Part shown: positions 25,913 to 34,101 of the stretch, one piece after another
Layout of the letters: each line of letters opens with the position of its first letter
Position numbering within the stretch: the stretch's first letter is position 1
Assembly: GCF_019104725.1 (NCBI RefSeq)
Contig: NZ_JAHRXF010000038.1
Coordinates: forward strand, 1-61,371
Origin: Streptomyces corallincola
GTDB lineage: Bacteria > Actinomycetota > Actinomycetes > Streptomycetales > Streptomycetaceae
Length of the DNA: 61,371 bases
Direction of reading: 5' to 3'
Translations under genes and position numbers: made by a program
Notes under the pieces: model-generated
What the model saw: the letters and a program-made list of their open reading frames with translations, nothing else
What the model was told of the DNA's origin: nothing
Database searches by the model: none

Positions 25913-28492
25913 CTACTCGCCGGGGTGGGCCAGCTCGATGTCGTGGTCATCGACACCGGCGCCCGTGACGGTCAACGCGGTGGCCGCCGGGGGGTAACCC
26001 GTGGCGATGACCGTGTAGTCGCCGCCGTCCAGGTCGGTGAAGGCGTACGCGCCGTCCGCGCCGGTGGTGGAGGTGCCGACCACGTTGCCCGCCGCGTCCA
26101 CGAGCGTCACCCGCGCGTCGGCCAGCGGGCCGTGCGGCGCCCGGACCACGCCCTGGAGCTGAGCACCGGAGTCGAGGTCCACCTCGATCCGGGTGACCCC
26201 GGCGGCGCCGATCTCCACGGGCAGCGCGCGGGGGCGGAACCCGGCCGCGTTCACGGCCATCGTCACCACGCCGGGCACCAGCTCGGTCAGCGCGAACTCG
26301 CCCTGCTCCCCGGTGGACGCGGTGGCCAGCAGGTCCCCGCGCACATCGGTGACGATCACCATCGCGTCCTTCACCGGCAGCGCGCTCCCGGCGGCCCGCA
26401 CCACACCGGTCAGCCCGCTGGTCCCGCTGAGCAGGATGTCGTACGACAGCGCCTCGGTGCCCACCACGATCGTGGACGCCTGCGGCTGGTGGCCGTCGGC
26501 GGAGGCGATCAGGACGTACGACCCGGTGCCGGGCGCGGCCAGGGTGTAGGCGCCGTCGGGACGCGCGACCGACCGGCCGAGCTGCCGTCCGGCGAGCGAG
26601 ATCAGCGTGACGGCGGCCTGCGGTACGGCCGTTCCCTCGGCCCCGCGCACGAAGCCGTGCACCGGGACGCCCGGACCGGAGCCGCCGGGGTCACCGGCGG
26701 AGGCGGTCGCGGCGAGCGGCGCGGTCGCCGTCACGGGCGCGGGGGCCGTCTCCATGAAGGTGTCCGAGTGGCCGGGGGCGGCGGCTCCGACGGCGGCCGG
26801 GACCGGCTCGGGCTCGGCTGCCTGCGCCGGAACCTGCGCCTCGGCCACGACGGGGGTGGCGGCCGGGTCAACCGTCGTACCGGCTCCGGCCGCTTCGCCC
26901 TCGGCGGCCTGGGCGAGTCCGCCCTTGGTGCGCAACGGGACCTCCTTGATGAACAGGGTGATGAGGAAGGCGAGGACGGCGAGGCACCCGGCGATGAAGA
27001 AGACGTCCGCGATGCCGTGGCCGTAGGCGCTCTCCAGGAGCGCGCGCAGCGGGGCGGGGAGCTTGTTCATGTCCGGGATGGAGTCGGTGGAGCTGGAACC
27101 GGCCAGCGCCGCCTGGTACTTGGCGGGCAGGCCGCCGATGCCGTCCTTGACGTAGTCGGTGATCCGGTGCGCCATGACCGCGCCGAGCGCGGAGACGCCC
27201 ATCGCACCGCCGAGGGAGCGGAAGAAGGTGACGGTGGAGCTGGCCGAGCCGAGGTCGGAGGGCGCCACCTGGTTCTGCGTGGCGAGCACGAGGTTCTGCA
27301 TCATCATGCCGATGCCGAGCCCCAGGGCGGCCATGTAGACGGCCATCTTCCAGTACTCGGTGTCGTACCGGATGCCGCCGAGCAGCAGCAGCCCCGCCGA
27401 CACCAGCACACCACCGCTGACCAGCCACGCCTTCCAGCGCCCCGTCCGGGTGATGAACTGCCCCGAGACGGTGGAGGAGACGAACAGACCGCCGATCATC
27501 GGGATGGTCATCACCCCGGACATCGTGGGCGACTTGTCGCGGGCGAGCTGGAAGTACTGGCTGAAGAAGACGGTTCCGGCGAACATCGCCACACCGACGA
27601 ACAGGGACGCCATCGAGGCGAGCGTGATGGTGCGGTTGCGGAACAGCCGCAGCGGGATGATCGGCTCGCTGGCCTTCGCCTCGACCAGTACGAACAGCGC
27701 GCCCAGCAGCACCGAGCCGCCGACCATCGCGTACGTCTGCCAGGACACCCAGTCGTACTTGTCACCGGCGAAGGTGACCCAGACCAGCAGCAGCGACACG
27801 GCCGCCGAGATCAGGAACGCGCCGCCCCAGTCCACCTTGACCTCGCGCTTGACCACGGGCAGGTGCAGCGTCTTCTGCAGCACGATCAGCGCGATGACGG
27901 CGAACGGGACACCGACGTAGAAGCACCAGCGCCAGCCCAGCCACGAGGTGTCGGTGATGACACCGCCGAGCAGCGGGCCGCCGACGGTGGCGACGGCGAA
28001 GGTCGCGCCGAGGTAGCCGGAGTACCGGCCGCGCTCGCGCGGGGAGATCATGGCCGCCATGACGATCTGCGCCAGGGCGGACAGACCGCCGACGCCGATG
28101 CCCTGCACCACACGGCACGCGATCAGCATGCCGGGGTTCTGCGAGAGCCCGGCCGCCATCGACGCGACGACGTAGAGGATCAGGGCTATCTGGACGAGCG
28201 CCTTCTTGCTGTACAGGTCGGCGAGCTTGCCCCACAGGGGAGTGGCGGCGGTCATCGACAGCAGCGCGGCGGTGACGACCCAGGTGTACGCGGACTGGCC
28301 GCCGCCGAGGTCGCCGATGATGTGCGGCAGGGCGTTGGAGACGATCGTGGACGACAGGATCGCCACGAACATGCCGAGCAGCAGCCCGGACAGGGCCTCC
28401 ATGATCTGCCGGTGCGTCATCGGCTCCGTGCCGCCCGAGCCTCCCCCGTGCTTGGCGTGAGCCCGCACACCGGCCGGTGTGGTGGTTGCCAT
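25913..28492 (-). CDS. DHA2-type (EmrB/QacA) MFS efflux pump with three C-terminal beta-sandwich domains
   Basis: An 859-residue drug/proton antiporter. The membrane part (about 30-510) has 14 predicted helices, with motif A LWGKLADLYSKK and motif C-like VATVGGPLLGGVI. A Pro/Ala-rich linker (about 515-600) leads to three successive carboxypeptidase-regulatory-like sandwiches (about 602-680, 685-765, 770-855), recognisable by DGAYTLAAPGTGSYVLIA, GEFALTELVPGVVTMAV and GAYAFTDLDGGDYTVIA. Classical DHA2 pumps are about 500 residues, so this tail is an addition. AAAAGGAAG precedes ATG 28492. A MarR gene starts the operon 13 nt upstream. Substrate unknown. Confidence 0.88.
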   Translation of the reverse strand: MATTTPAGVRAHAKHGGGSGGTEPMTHRQIMEALSGLLLGMFVAILSSTIVSNALPHIIGDLGGGQSAYTWVVTAALLSMTAATPLWGKLADLYSKKALVQIALILYVVASMAAGLSQNPGMLIACRVVQGIGVGGLSALAQIVMAAMISPRERGRYSGYLGATFAVATVGGPLLGGVITDTSWLGWRWCFYVGVPFAVIALIVLQKTLHLPVVKREVKVDWGGAFLISAAVSLLLVWVTFAGDKYDWVSWQTYAMVGGSVLLGALFVLVEAKASEPIIPLRLFRNRTITLASMASLFVGVAMFAGTVFFSQYFQLARDKSPTMSGVMTIPMIGGLFVSSTVSGQFITRTGRWKAWLVSGGVLVSAGLLLLGGIRYDTEYWKMAVYMAALGLGIGMMMQNLVLATQNQVAPSDLGSASSTVTFFRSLGGAMGVSALGAVMAHRITDYVKDGIGGLPAKYQAALAGSSSTDSIPDMNKLPAPLRALLESAYGHGIADVFFIAGCLAVLAFLITLFIKEVPLRTKGGLAQAAEGEAAGAGTTVDPAATPVVAEAQVPAQAAEPEPVPAAVGAAAPGHSDTFMETAPAPVTATAPLAATASAGDPGGSGPGVPVHGFVRGAEGTAVPQAAVTLISLAGRQLGRSVARPDGAYTLAAPGTGSYVLIASADGHQPQASTIVVGTEALSYDILLSGTSGLTGVVRAAGSALPVKDAMVIVTDVRGDLLATASTGEQGEFALTELVPGVVTMAVNAAGFRPRALPVEIGAAGVTRIEVDLDSGAQLQGVVRAPHGPLADARVTLVDAAGNVVGTSTTGADGAYAFTDLDGGDYTVIATGYPPAATALTVTGAGVDDHDIELAHPGE

Positions 28493-28505
28493 GAGCTTCC
28501 TTTTC

Positions 28506-28997
28506 TTACGTGTTCGCGGGTGTACGGGTGGTCTCTTCGAGTACGGGGGCTCCCGCCCGGGCCGTGGACCGGCAGTCGCCGAACGACTCGCGCAGGCGGG
28601 TCATCAGCGCGATCAGCCGGCCCACCTCCTCGTCCGTCCAGTCGCTCAGCCGGTCGGCCAGCAGGCGGGTGGTCCGCCGGGACAGCTCGTCGAGCTGGTC
28701 GAGACCGGCGGGGGTCAGCCGCAGGATGCGCGAGCGCCGGTCCGCCGGGTCGGGCGACCGCTCGATCCAGCCGCGCGCGGCCACGTGCGCCACATGGCGG
28801 CTGGTCACCGACATGTCCACGGCCAGCAGCTCCGCGAGACGGCTCATCCGCATGGCGCCGTGGCGGCCGAGCAGGGTCAGCACGGTGGCCGACCCGGCCG
28901 GGCAGTCCGGCGGCAGGATGCGTCCCATGTCCCGTTTGACGGCTCCGACGGCGCTGAGCTGACGTGCCAGCTCCTCGAACTGCGTCCGCTCGGCCAT
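28506..28997 (-). CDS. MarR-family repressor of the adjacent MFS pump
   Basis: A 163-residue MarR regulator. The HTH (about 50-80) has MRMSRLAELLAVDMSVTSRHV and the wing has RSPDPADRRSRILRLT. ATG 28997 is preferred over 29030 because GGGAGGTGTG directly precedes it. The gene is 13 nt upstream of the MFS gene on the same strand. Two inverted repeats GTTGC-N5-GCAAC lie just upstream at 29013-29056, making this a typical autorepressed efflux operon induced by a small molecule. Confidence 0.88.
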   Translation of the reverse strand: MAERTQFEELARQLSAVGAVKRDMGRILPPDCPAGSATVLTLLGRHGAMRMSRLAELLAVDMSVTSRHVAHVAARGWIERSPDPADRRSRILRLTPAGLDQLDELSRRTTRLLADRLSDWTDEEVGRLIALMTRLRESFGDCRSTARAGAPVLEETTRTPANT

Positions 28998-29012
28998 CAC
29001 ACCTCCCGTATC

Positions 29013-29056
29013 GTTGCTTGGGGCAACCATAAGTGCGGTTGGTTGCTACAGGCAAA
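29013..29056. promoter_or_regulatory. Pair of MarR-type operators GTTGC-N5-GCAAM
   Basis: GTTGC-ttggg-GCAAC at 29013-29027 and GTTGC-tacag-GCAAA at 29042-29056, 29 bp apart, lie in an AT-richer stretch immediately upstream of the MarR start codon. Confidence 0.6.
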
Positions 29057-29184
29057 CAAATGTGGGTCCGCTGTGACCAAAACTTGGTAAAGACACGTAT
29101 CGCGTCCGCCGGTCCCCCCGCCGGCGCCGGGCGGACCGCCCCGTACGCCCCGATGGCTCCGCACGGCCTCTTTACGGCCCGCAC

Positions 29185-29213
29185 TTGGGCCCGACACCTG
29201 GATTCGCTAGGGT
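29185..29213 (+). promoter_or_regulatory. Promoter of the small membrane protein gene
   Basis: -35 TTGGGC (29185-29190), 17-bp spacer, -10 TAGGGT (29208-29213), placing the start point at about the ATG (29222): a leaderless transcript. Confidence 0.5.
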
Positions 29214-29221
29214 CTCGGGAC

Positions 29222-29422
29222 ATGGCGAACACCCAGGGCCCGCAGGGCAATTACGACCCGGCCGGCAGCACGCAGATGTTCCGCGCCTTCGTGGACGAGG
29301 CCCCCCAGGGCCAACAGCAGCAGCAGGCGGCCGGTTCCTCCGGTCCGCGCGTCGGCGTGATCGTCGGCGTCGTCGTCGCCGTGATCGTGGTCGCGGTGGT
29401 GGCCTGGCTCGCGATGAAGTAG
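29222..29422 (+). CDS. Small single-pass membrane protein of unknown function
   Basis: A 66-residue tail-anchored-like protein. The polar first 40 residues contain YDPAGSTQMFRAF and a QQQQQ run; residues about 43-64 form one Val/Ile-rich transmembrane helix ending WLAMK. It is expressed alone, divergent from the MarR-MFS operon and convergent with sigN. ATG 29222 is chosen because a credible promoter ends just before it; an upstream frame to 29033 lacks features. No known family. Confidence 0.65.
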   Translation: MANTQGPQGNYDPAGSTQMFRAFVDEAPQGQQQQQAAGSSGPRVGVIVGVVVAVIVVAVVAWLAMK

Positions 29423-29596
29423 GCGTACGCGCCTCGGTGCGCGGAGGTGATCCGCGCACCGTTCGCCGCCCCGGCTCGTGGAGCGGGGGCGGCGAACGCG
29501 TTTCCGCGGCGACGCGCGCGGCCGGGACGGCCCGGGCGCCGTCGGACGCCCCTCCCGTGCCACTGCCGGGGCCGGTCGTCCCGGCCGGGGCGGTCG

Positions 29597-30523
29597 TCAG
29601 TCGGAGATGAGGCCCTCGCGGAGCTGGGCCAGGGTGCGGGTGAGCAGCCGGGAGACGTGCATCTGGGAGATGCCGACCTCCTCGCCGATCTGCGACTGGG
29701 TCATGTTGGCGAAGAACCGGAGCATGATGATCCGGCGCTCGCGCGGCGGCAGCTTGGCCAGCAGCGGCTTCAGCGACTCCCGGTACTCCACGCCCTCCAG
29801 CGCCGTGTCCTCGTAGCCGAGCCGGTCGGCGAGCGAGCCCTCGCCGCCGTCGTCCTCGGGGGCCGGGGAGTCGAGCGAGGAGGCGGTGTAGGCGTTGCCC
29901 ACCGCGAGCCCGTCCACCACGTCCTCCTCGGACACCCCGAGGGCGGTGGCGAGTTCGGGCACGGTCGGGGAGCGGTCCAGCTTCTGCGACAGCTCGTCGC
30001 TGGCCTTGGTGAGCGCGAGGCGCAGCTCCTGGAGCCGGCGCGGCACCCGCACCGACCACGAGGTGTCCCGGAAGAACCGCTTGATCTCGCCCACGACCGT
30101 CGGCATGGCGAACGTCGGGAACTCCACGCCCCGTTCGCAGTCGAAGCGGTCGATCGCCTTGATCAGCCCGATGGTGCCGACCTGGACGATGTCCTCCATC
30201 GGCTCGTTGCGGCTGCGGAAACGGGCCGCCGCGTACCGCACGAGCGGGAGGTTCAGCTCGATCAGGGTGTCGCGGACATAGGCCCGCTCCGGGCTCTCCT
30301 GGCCGAGCGCGGCCAGGCGCAGGAACAGGGAGCGGGACAGCGTACGGGTGTCGATGTCCCCCGTCTCCGGGATCGCCGGGACGGCGTCGGCCGTCGGTCC
30401 GGGCTGGGCCGGTACGACGTCGAGTGCCGTGACGTCATGGAGCACGACGACAGCGTCGATCTGCTCGGGCGCTGCCTCGCTCGTGGGCGTGAGCACCTTC
30501 GAGCTGCCCTGGTCTGCGGACAT
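29597..30523 (-). CDS. sigN: RNA polymerase sigma factor SigN (SigB/F/G group)
   Basis: A 308-residue group 3 sigma factor with regions 2, 3 and 4. Region 2 has RFRSRNEPMEDIVQVGTIGL and AIDRFDCERGVEFPTFAMPT, and region 4 ends with TQSQIGEEVGISQMHVSRLL. ATG 30523 is preferred over the longer frame to 30724 because AAAGGGGGTGG lies directly upstream. A SigB/F-type promoter (GTTT-N16-CGGTAT) is visible at 30591-30616, consistent with recollected autoregulation of S. coelicolor sigN. It follows sigF with a 311-nt gap and is a close paralogue of it. In S. coelicolor these sigmas act in aerial development and spore maturation; the symbol rests on position and similarity. Confidence 0.85.
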   Translation of the reverse strand: MSADQGSSKVLTPTSEAAPEQIDAVVVLHDVTALDVVPAQPGPTADAVPAIPETGDIDTRTLSRSLFLRLAALGQESPERAYVRDTLIELNLPLVRYAAARFRSRNEPMEDIVQVGTIGLIKAIDRFDCERGVEFPTFAMPTVVGEIKRFFRDTSWSVRVPRRLQELRLALTKASDELSQKLDRSPTVPELATALGVSEEDVVDGLAVGNAYTASSLDSPAPEDDGGEGSLADRLGYEDTALEGVEYRESLKPLLAKLPPRERRIIMLRFFANMTQSQIGEEVGISQMHVSRLLTRTLAQLREGLISD

Positions 30524-30834
30524 GCCACCCCCTTTGGGTCGCGGGTCGGACTGGCTGCGCCGCTTCACGAGCGACGCGGCCTCCACCTGAATACCGGAGC
30601 GACGGCCCCGGCAAACGCGCTTCCCGCAGAATGTCACATGTCGGCAACGCTCTGAAGTGACATATCGACACGCCGGAGCCGGATCGGCCCTGGAAACAAG
30701 GGGTCTGACGGCTTTTCGGAGCACAACGGCGAGGAACCGCCCCGGTGAGCGATTCGCTCGCGGCGGTTACCCGTCGAGCACGCTTTCGAGCGGCTCCCAC
30801 CTGCGATGTTCCGGGCCGTGCGCCTGTGCGCCGG
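30524..30834. other. sigF-sigN intergenic region
   Basis: 311 bases without a gene, holding the candidate SigN-type promoter at 30591-30616. Its length, with a promoter of its own, argues that sigN is not simply co-transcribed with sigF. A short repeated CATGTCGG/GACATATCG element near 30637-30668 was noted without interpretation. Confidence 0.45.
30591..30616 (-). promoter_or_regulatory. SigB/SigF/SigN-type promoter upstream of sigN
   Basis: On the minus strand, GTTT (30616-30613), a 16-nt spacer and CGGTAT (30596-30591) fit the GNNT-N14-16-GGGTAY consensus of SigB-like factors. The predicted start is about 60 nt before the sigN ATG, so autoregulation or SigF control is likely. Confidence 0.55.
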
Positions 30835-31701
30835 TCATGCTTCGATCCGGTTGGCGGACCGCAGCCGCTGGAAGCTCCGGGCGAGCAGCCGGGAGACGTG
30901 CATCTGGGACACACCCAGTTCGGCGCTGATCTGGGACTGGGTGAGGTTGCTGTAGTAGCGGAGCAGGAGGATGCGCTGCTCGCGCTCGGGGAGCTGGACC
31001 AGGAGGTGCCGTACGAGGTCGCGGTGCTCCACGCCGTCCAGGGCCGGGTCCTCGAAGCCGATGCGGTCCAGCAGGCCGGGCAGCCCGTCGCCCTCCTGGG
31101 CCGCCTCCAGCGAGGTGGCGTGGTACGACCGGCCCGCCTCGATGCAGGACAGCACCTCCTCCTCGCTGATCCGCAGCCGCTCCGCGATCTCGGCGGTGGA
31201 GGGGGAGCGGCCGAAGGCGGTGGTGAGGTCCTCGGTGGCGCTGTTCACCTGCACCCACAGCTCGTGCAGCCGACGCGGTACGTGGACGGTGCGGACGTTG
31301 TCCCGGAAGTACCGCTTGATCTCGCCGACGACGGTCGGCATGGCGAAGGTCGGGAACTGCACCCCGCGCTCCGGGTCGAACCGGTCGATGGCGTTGATCA
31401 GGCCGATGGTGCCGACCTGGACCACGTCCTCCATCGGCTCGTTGCGGGAGCGGAACCGGGCGGCCGCGTAGCGCACGAGCGGGAGGTTCGCCTCGATGAG
31501 CGCCCCTCGCACGCGGTTGTGCTCCGGCGTGCCCGGCAGGAGGTTCTTGAGCTGGCCGAACAGCACTTGGGTGAGGGCGCGGGTGTCGGCGCCGCGGCGC
31601 TTCTCGGGGGCCGGGGGCTCGGCCTGGGCGGGGGGTTCGGTCTGCGTGGCTTGCGCGGGTGCGGTCGCCTCGTCCTGGGGTGGCGCAGTACTGGCCGACA
31701 C
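30835..31701 (-). CDS. sigF: RNA polymerase sigma factor SigF, sporulation-type
   Basis: A 288-residue group 3 sigma factor with a short Ala/Pro/Gln-rich N-terminus, then GADTRALTQVLFGQLKNL. Region 2 is RFRSRNEPMEDVVQVGTIGL and AIDRFDPERGVQFPTFAMPT, region 3 follows, and region 4 ends TQSQISAELGVSQMHVSRLL. GTG 31701 is preferred since GAGGTGG precedes it and the length matches remembered S. coelicolor SigF (287 aa); a TTG start at 31728 is possible. S. coelicolor sigF is needed for late spore maturation. No anti-sigma gene is adjacent, though RsbW-like and STAS genes occur elsewhere in the window. Confidence 0.87.
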   Translation of the reverse strand: MSASTAPPQDEATAPAQATQTEPPAQAEPPAPEKRRGADTRALTQVLFGQLKNLLPGTPEHNRVRGALIEANLPLVRYAAARFRSRNEPMEDVVQVGTIGLINAIDRFDPERGVQFPTFAMPTVVGEIKRYFRDNVRTVHVPRRLHELWVQVNSATEDLTTAFGRSPSTAEIAERLRISEEEVLSCIEAGRSYHATSLEAAQEGDGLPGLLDRIGFEDPALDGVEHRDLVRHLLVQLPEREQRILLLRYYSNLTQSQISAELGVSQMHVSRLLARSFQRLRSANRIEA

Positions 31702-31849
31702 GGTCAACGCCACCTCTTCATCGGTCAATCATCCGTCAAAAGCGGTCATAGCATCACAAGACATGTGCACTGTGTGCAAGCACCGCATACTGCCGTGTTG
31801 TGGTTCAAACCCCTCTCCGTGGTGGATTGGACCGGTTGCCGGGACGCAC

Positions 31850-31882
31850 GAGAGCCCCCCGCCGTCACGGCGGGGGGCTCTC
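31850..31882. terminator. 15-bp hairpin between the Dabb gene and sigF
   Basis: Perfect arms 31850-31864 and 31868-31882 around TCA. It separates the Dabb gene from sigF on the minus strand. Confidence 0.8.
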
Positions 31883-31922
31883 GGGCCTGTAGTACGAGGG
31901 GGTCCTGCGGGTGCGGGCCGGG

Positions 31923-32216
31923 TCAGAAGGCGTAGTCCGCGACGACCCAGGTGGCGAACTCGCGCCAGAGCGCGACGCCCGCCTGGTGCGCGGGGTGCTC
32001 CAGGTACCGGCGGAGCGCGTCGGCGTCCTCGACGGCCGAGTTGATGGCGAAGTCGTACGCGATGGGCCGCTCGCTCAGGTTCCAGCCGCACTCCCAGAAG
32101 CGCAGCTCGTCGATCTGCCCGCCGAGCGCCCGGAACGCGGCCTCACCCGCGATCACCCGCGGATCGTCGCGCGAGACGCCCTCGTCGAGCTTGAACAGGA
32201 CCAGGTGACGGATCAT
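31923..32216 (-). CDS. Dabb-family (stress-responsive alpha/beta barrel) protein
   Basis: A 97-residue dimeric ferredoxin-like-fold protein. The N-terminal MIRHLVLFKLDEGVS, with conserved His and Phe, and AYDFAINSAVEDADALRRY, then EHPAHQAG, match the Dabb family. GAGGCGAGG precedes ATG 32216. The family includes stress proteins and small-molecule cyclases; no catalytic role can be read here. It is 46 nt downstream of a small membrane protein gene on the same strand and is closed by the hairpin at 31850-31882. Confidence 0.85.
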   Translation of the reverse strand: MIRHLVLFKLDEGVSRDDPRVIAGEAAFRALGGQIDELRFWECGWNLSERPIAYDFAINSAVEDADALRRYLEHPAHQAGVALWREFATWVVADYAF

Positions 32217-32261
32217 GGACGCCTCGCCTCCGACTCGCTTGTCTGCCCTCTGCCGGACCGG

Positions 32262-32432
32262 CTACCTGGCCCCGTCGGCGACCCACGTCATGAAGTCCCC
32301 GACGGCCTTGGCCGCGTCCGATATGCCCTCGAAGGCTATCTGCACGTAGTCCGCCGCCTTCGCCGGGTCCGTGATGATCACGTACAGCGCGAAGACCACC
32401 AGGACGTACACGGCGATCTTCTTGGCATTCAT
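32262..32432 (-). CDS. Small membrane protein of unknown function
   Basis: A 56-residue protein with an N-terminal transmembrane helix (about 5-20, IAVYVLVVFALYVIIT) and an acidic/amphipathic remainder (EGISDAAKAVGDFMTWVADGAR). GGGGAGG lies about 10 nt before ATG 32432. It precedes the Dabb gene and follows tRNA-Ser(CGA). Not recognised. Confidence 0.62.
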   Translation of the reverse strand: MNAKKIAVYVLVVFALYVIITDPAKAADYVQIAFEGISDAAKAVGDFMTWVADGAR

Positions 32433-32580
32433 CGTCACCACGGCCTCCCCACTCACCCGCACCCCAGCCGCCCCGAGGGCCCCGGCCACCGGCCGCGAGT
32501 GTAACCGCCACCCCTCCGTACGCACCCCAACACCCCGTCCGGAGGCGGGTCTTGGGGCGCCGGTATGTCCGGGAACGCAC

Positions 32581-32610
32581 GAAGGGCCCCGCCTTGCGAC
32601 GGGGCCCTTC
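32581..32610 (-). terminator. 11-bp hairpin after tRNA-Ser(CGA)
   Basis: Perfect arms 32581-32591 and 32600-32610, just downstream of the minus-strand tRNA. Confidence 0.8.
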
Positions 32611-32615
32611 AAGAG

Positions 32616-32700
32616 CGGTAGCGGAGGGATTTGAACCCTCGGTGACTTGCGCCACACTCGCTTTCGAGGCGAGCTCCTTCGGCCGCTCGGACACGCTACC
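32616..32700 (-). tRNA. tRNA-Ser (anticodon CGA)
   Basis: An 85-nt class II tRNA on the minus strand. Acceptor strand complements are CGCTACC (32694-32700) and GGTAGCG (32617-32623), discriminator G. The anticodon stem CTCGC/GCGAG encloses CTCGAAA, giving CGA. A long variable arm and GGTTCAAATCC T-arm are present. Confidence 0.95.
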
Positions 32701-32756
32701 GAGGGAGACCCTACAGCACCGTGGCGAGTGGTCGGAAATCGGTATCGGGGCCCTGG

Positions 32757-33185
32757 TCAGCGGGTGCGGAAGAAGGCGGTGAGGAGGTGGGCGCAGTCGT
32801 CGGCGAGGACGCCGCCGATCACCTCGGGGCGGTGGTTGAGGCGCCGGTCGCGGACCAGGTCCCAGAGGGAACCGGCGGCGCCGGCCTTGTCGTCGCGGGC
32901 ACCGTAGACCACCCGGTCCACGCGCGACTGGACCAGGGCGCCCGCGCACATCGTGCAGGGCTCCAGGGTCACCACCAGCGTGCAGCCGGTGAGCCGCCAG
33001 GCACCGAGCCGCTCGGCGGCCCGCCGGACGGCCAGCACCTCGGCGTGCGCGGTGGGATCGCCGGTGGCCTCCCGCTCGTTGTGCGCGGTGGCCAGCACGG
33101 TGCCGTCCGGCGACAGCAGGACGGCACCGACCGGTACGTCCCCGCCCGCGCGGGCGGCCCCGGCCTCGGCCAGCGCGGTGCGCAT
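32757..33185 (-). CDS. tadA: tRNA-specific adenosine deaminase TadA
   Basis: A 142-residue zinc deaminase that converts A34 to inosine in tRNA-Arg(ACG), whose gene is also in this window at 11602-11674. The zinc/catalytic motif TAHAEVLAV (His about 47, Glu about 49) and PCTMCAGA (Cys about 77 and 80) are intact. ATG 33185 gives the standard length, although no ribosome site is obvious. It lies 83 nt after the gene for the usual actinobacterial TadA-associated protein. Confidence 0.92.
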   Translation of the reverse strand: MRTALAEAGAARAGGDVPVGAVLLSPDGTVLATAHNEREATGDPTAHAEVLAVRRAAERLGAWRLTGCTLVVTLEPCTMCAGALVQSRVDRVVYGARDDKAGAAGSLWDLVRDRRLNHRPEVIGGVLADDCAHLLTAFFRTR

Positions 33186-33268
33186 GGCCGGGACCCAGGG
33201 GTCGCGTACGGGATCGGGGGTGTGGTCGGGACGGTTCTCGTCGGGGTGGGGCGGTATGCCGGGCGCGG

Positions 33269-33814
33269 TCAGCGGACGGTCTCCAGGACGTCCGAGGCGC
33301 CGAGGGCCGCGGCGATGTCCGCCAGCGCCTCGTTGGGGTCCATGTTCCGCAGTTCCTTCTCGGTGACGCCCAGGTCGTCGAGGAGGCGGCCGTCGCCGAC
33401 CGGGCCGTGCGGCACGGAGCCCGCCGCCGTGTCACCGCCCTCCTCGTCGTCGTCCCCGTCCTCCTCGGACTCCCCGTCCTCGGTGCCGTCGAGATCGAGG
33501 GCGTCCAGGTCGGGGCCGTCGTCGGCGCCGGGTTCCCGGCCGAGCAGTTCGTCCGTGAGCAGCAGCTCCCCGTAGGCGCTGCGAGCGGCGGCGGAGGCGT
33601 CGGAGACGAAGATGCGCGGGTCCTCCTCGCCGTCCACCCGGACGAGGCCGAACCAGGAGTCCTCCTGCTCGATGAGGACGAACACCGTGTCCTCCTCGGG
33701 GGAGGCTTCCCGTGCCAGGTCGGCGAGATCCGACAGGGTCTCCACATCGTCCAGCTCTGTGTCGCTCGCTTCCCACCCGTCTTCGGTGCGCGCGAGCAGT
33801 GCGGCGAAGTACAC
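33269..33814 (-). CDS. TadA-associated acidic protein
   Basis: A 181-residue protein of the family found beside tadA in actinobacteria. It begins VYFAALLARTEDGWEA, has a beta-rich domain of about 110 residues (VFVLIEQEDSWFGLVRVDGEE), a highly acidic insert (about 128-150, runs of Glu and Asp) and ends LEKELRNMDPNEALAD-like helices. GTG 33814 is chosen because GGGAG lies 7 nt upstream; ATG 33835 is an alternative. The molecular function is unknown; co-occurrence suggests a role with tRNA deamination. Confidence 0.8.
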   Translation of the reverse strand: MYFAALLARTEDGWEASDTELDDVETLSDLADLAREASPEEDTVFVLIEQEDSWFGLVRVDGEEDPRIFVSDASAAARSAYGELLLTDELLGREPGADDGPDLDALDLDGTEDGESEEDGDDDEEGGDTAAGSVPHGPVGDGRLLDDLGVTEKELRNMDPNEALADIAAALGASDVLETVR

Positions 33815-33835
33815 CGTGACTCTCCCACTGGTCAT

Positions 33836-34101
33836 AGGCGTGCCGGTTGGAGGTCCTCCCGGCGGAGGCTGTGGGCGGCGGGAGCTGTGCTCCGGGGCCC
33901 GCCCACTCGGCATCGTGGCAGAAACAAGGCGCTCAGGGGACGTCTTCCGCTCCCTGTGTCCGGCTCTTTTGATCGTGTATCCGTAAACAGTCCGGGCGGT
34001 GCGCCCGTTGCCGCCACCTGCGGATCGTACGCGGCCGGGCACGGCCGTCCGGCACCCCGGACGCTCCCCGGCGCGGTCCGAGGGGGATTCCTACCCGCTT
34101 C
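33836..34101. other. Intergenic region between the TadA-associated and basic-protein genes
   Basis: 266 bases without a gene. It carries an AT-richer patch around 33965-33992 that could hold the promoter of the tadA operon, reading leftwards. No hairpin of note. Confidence 0.35.

Noticed and set aside
25196..28939. 1247-residue open frame on the plus strand
   Set aside because: Antisense to the YceI, MFS and MarR genes, whose domains, ribosome sites and operators are clear.
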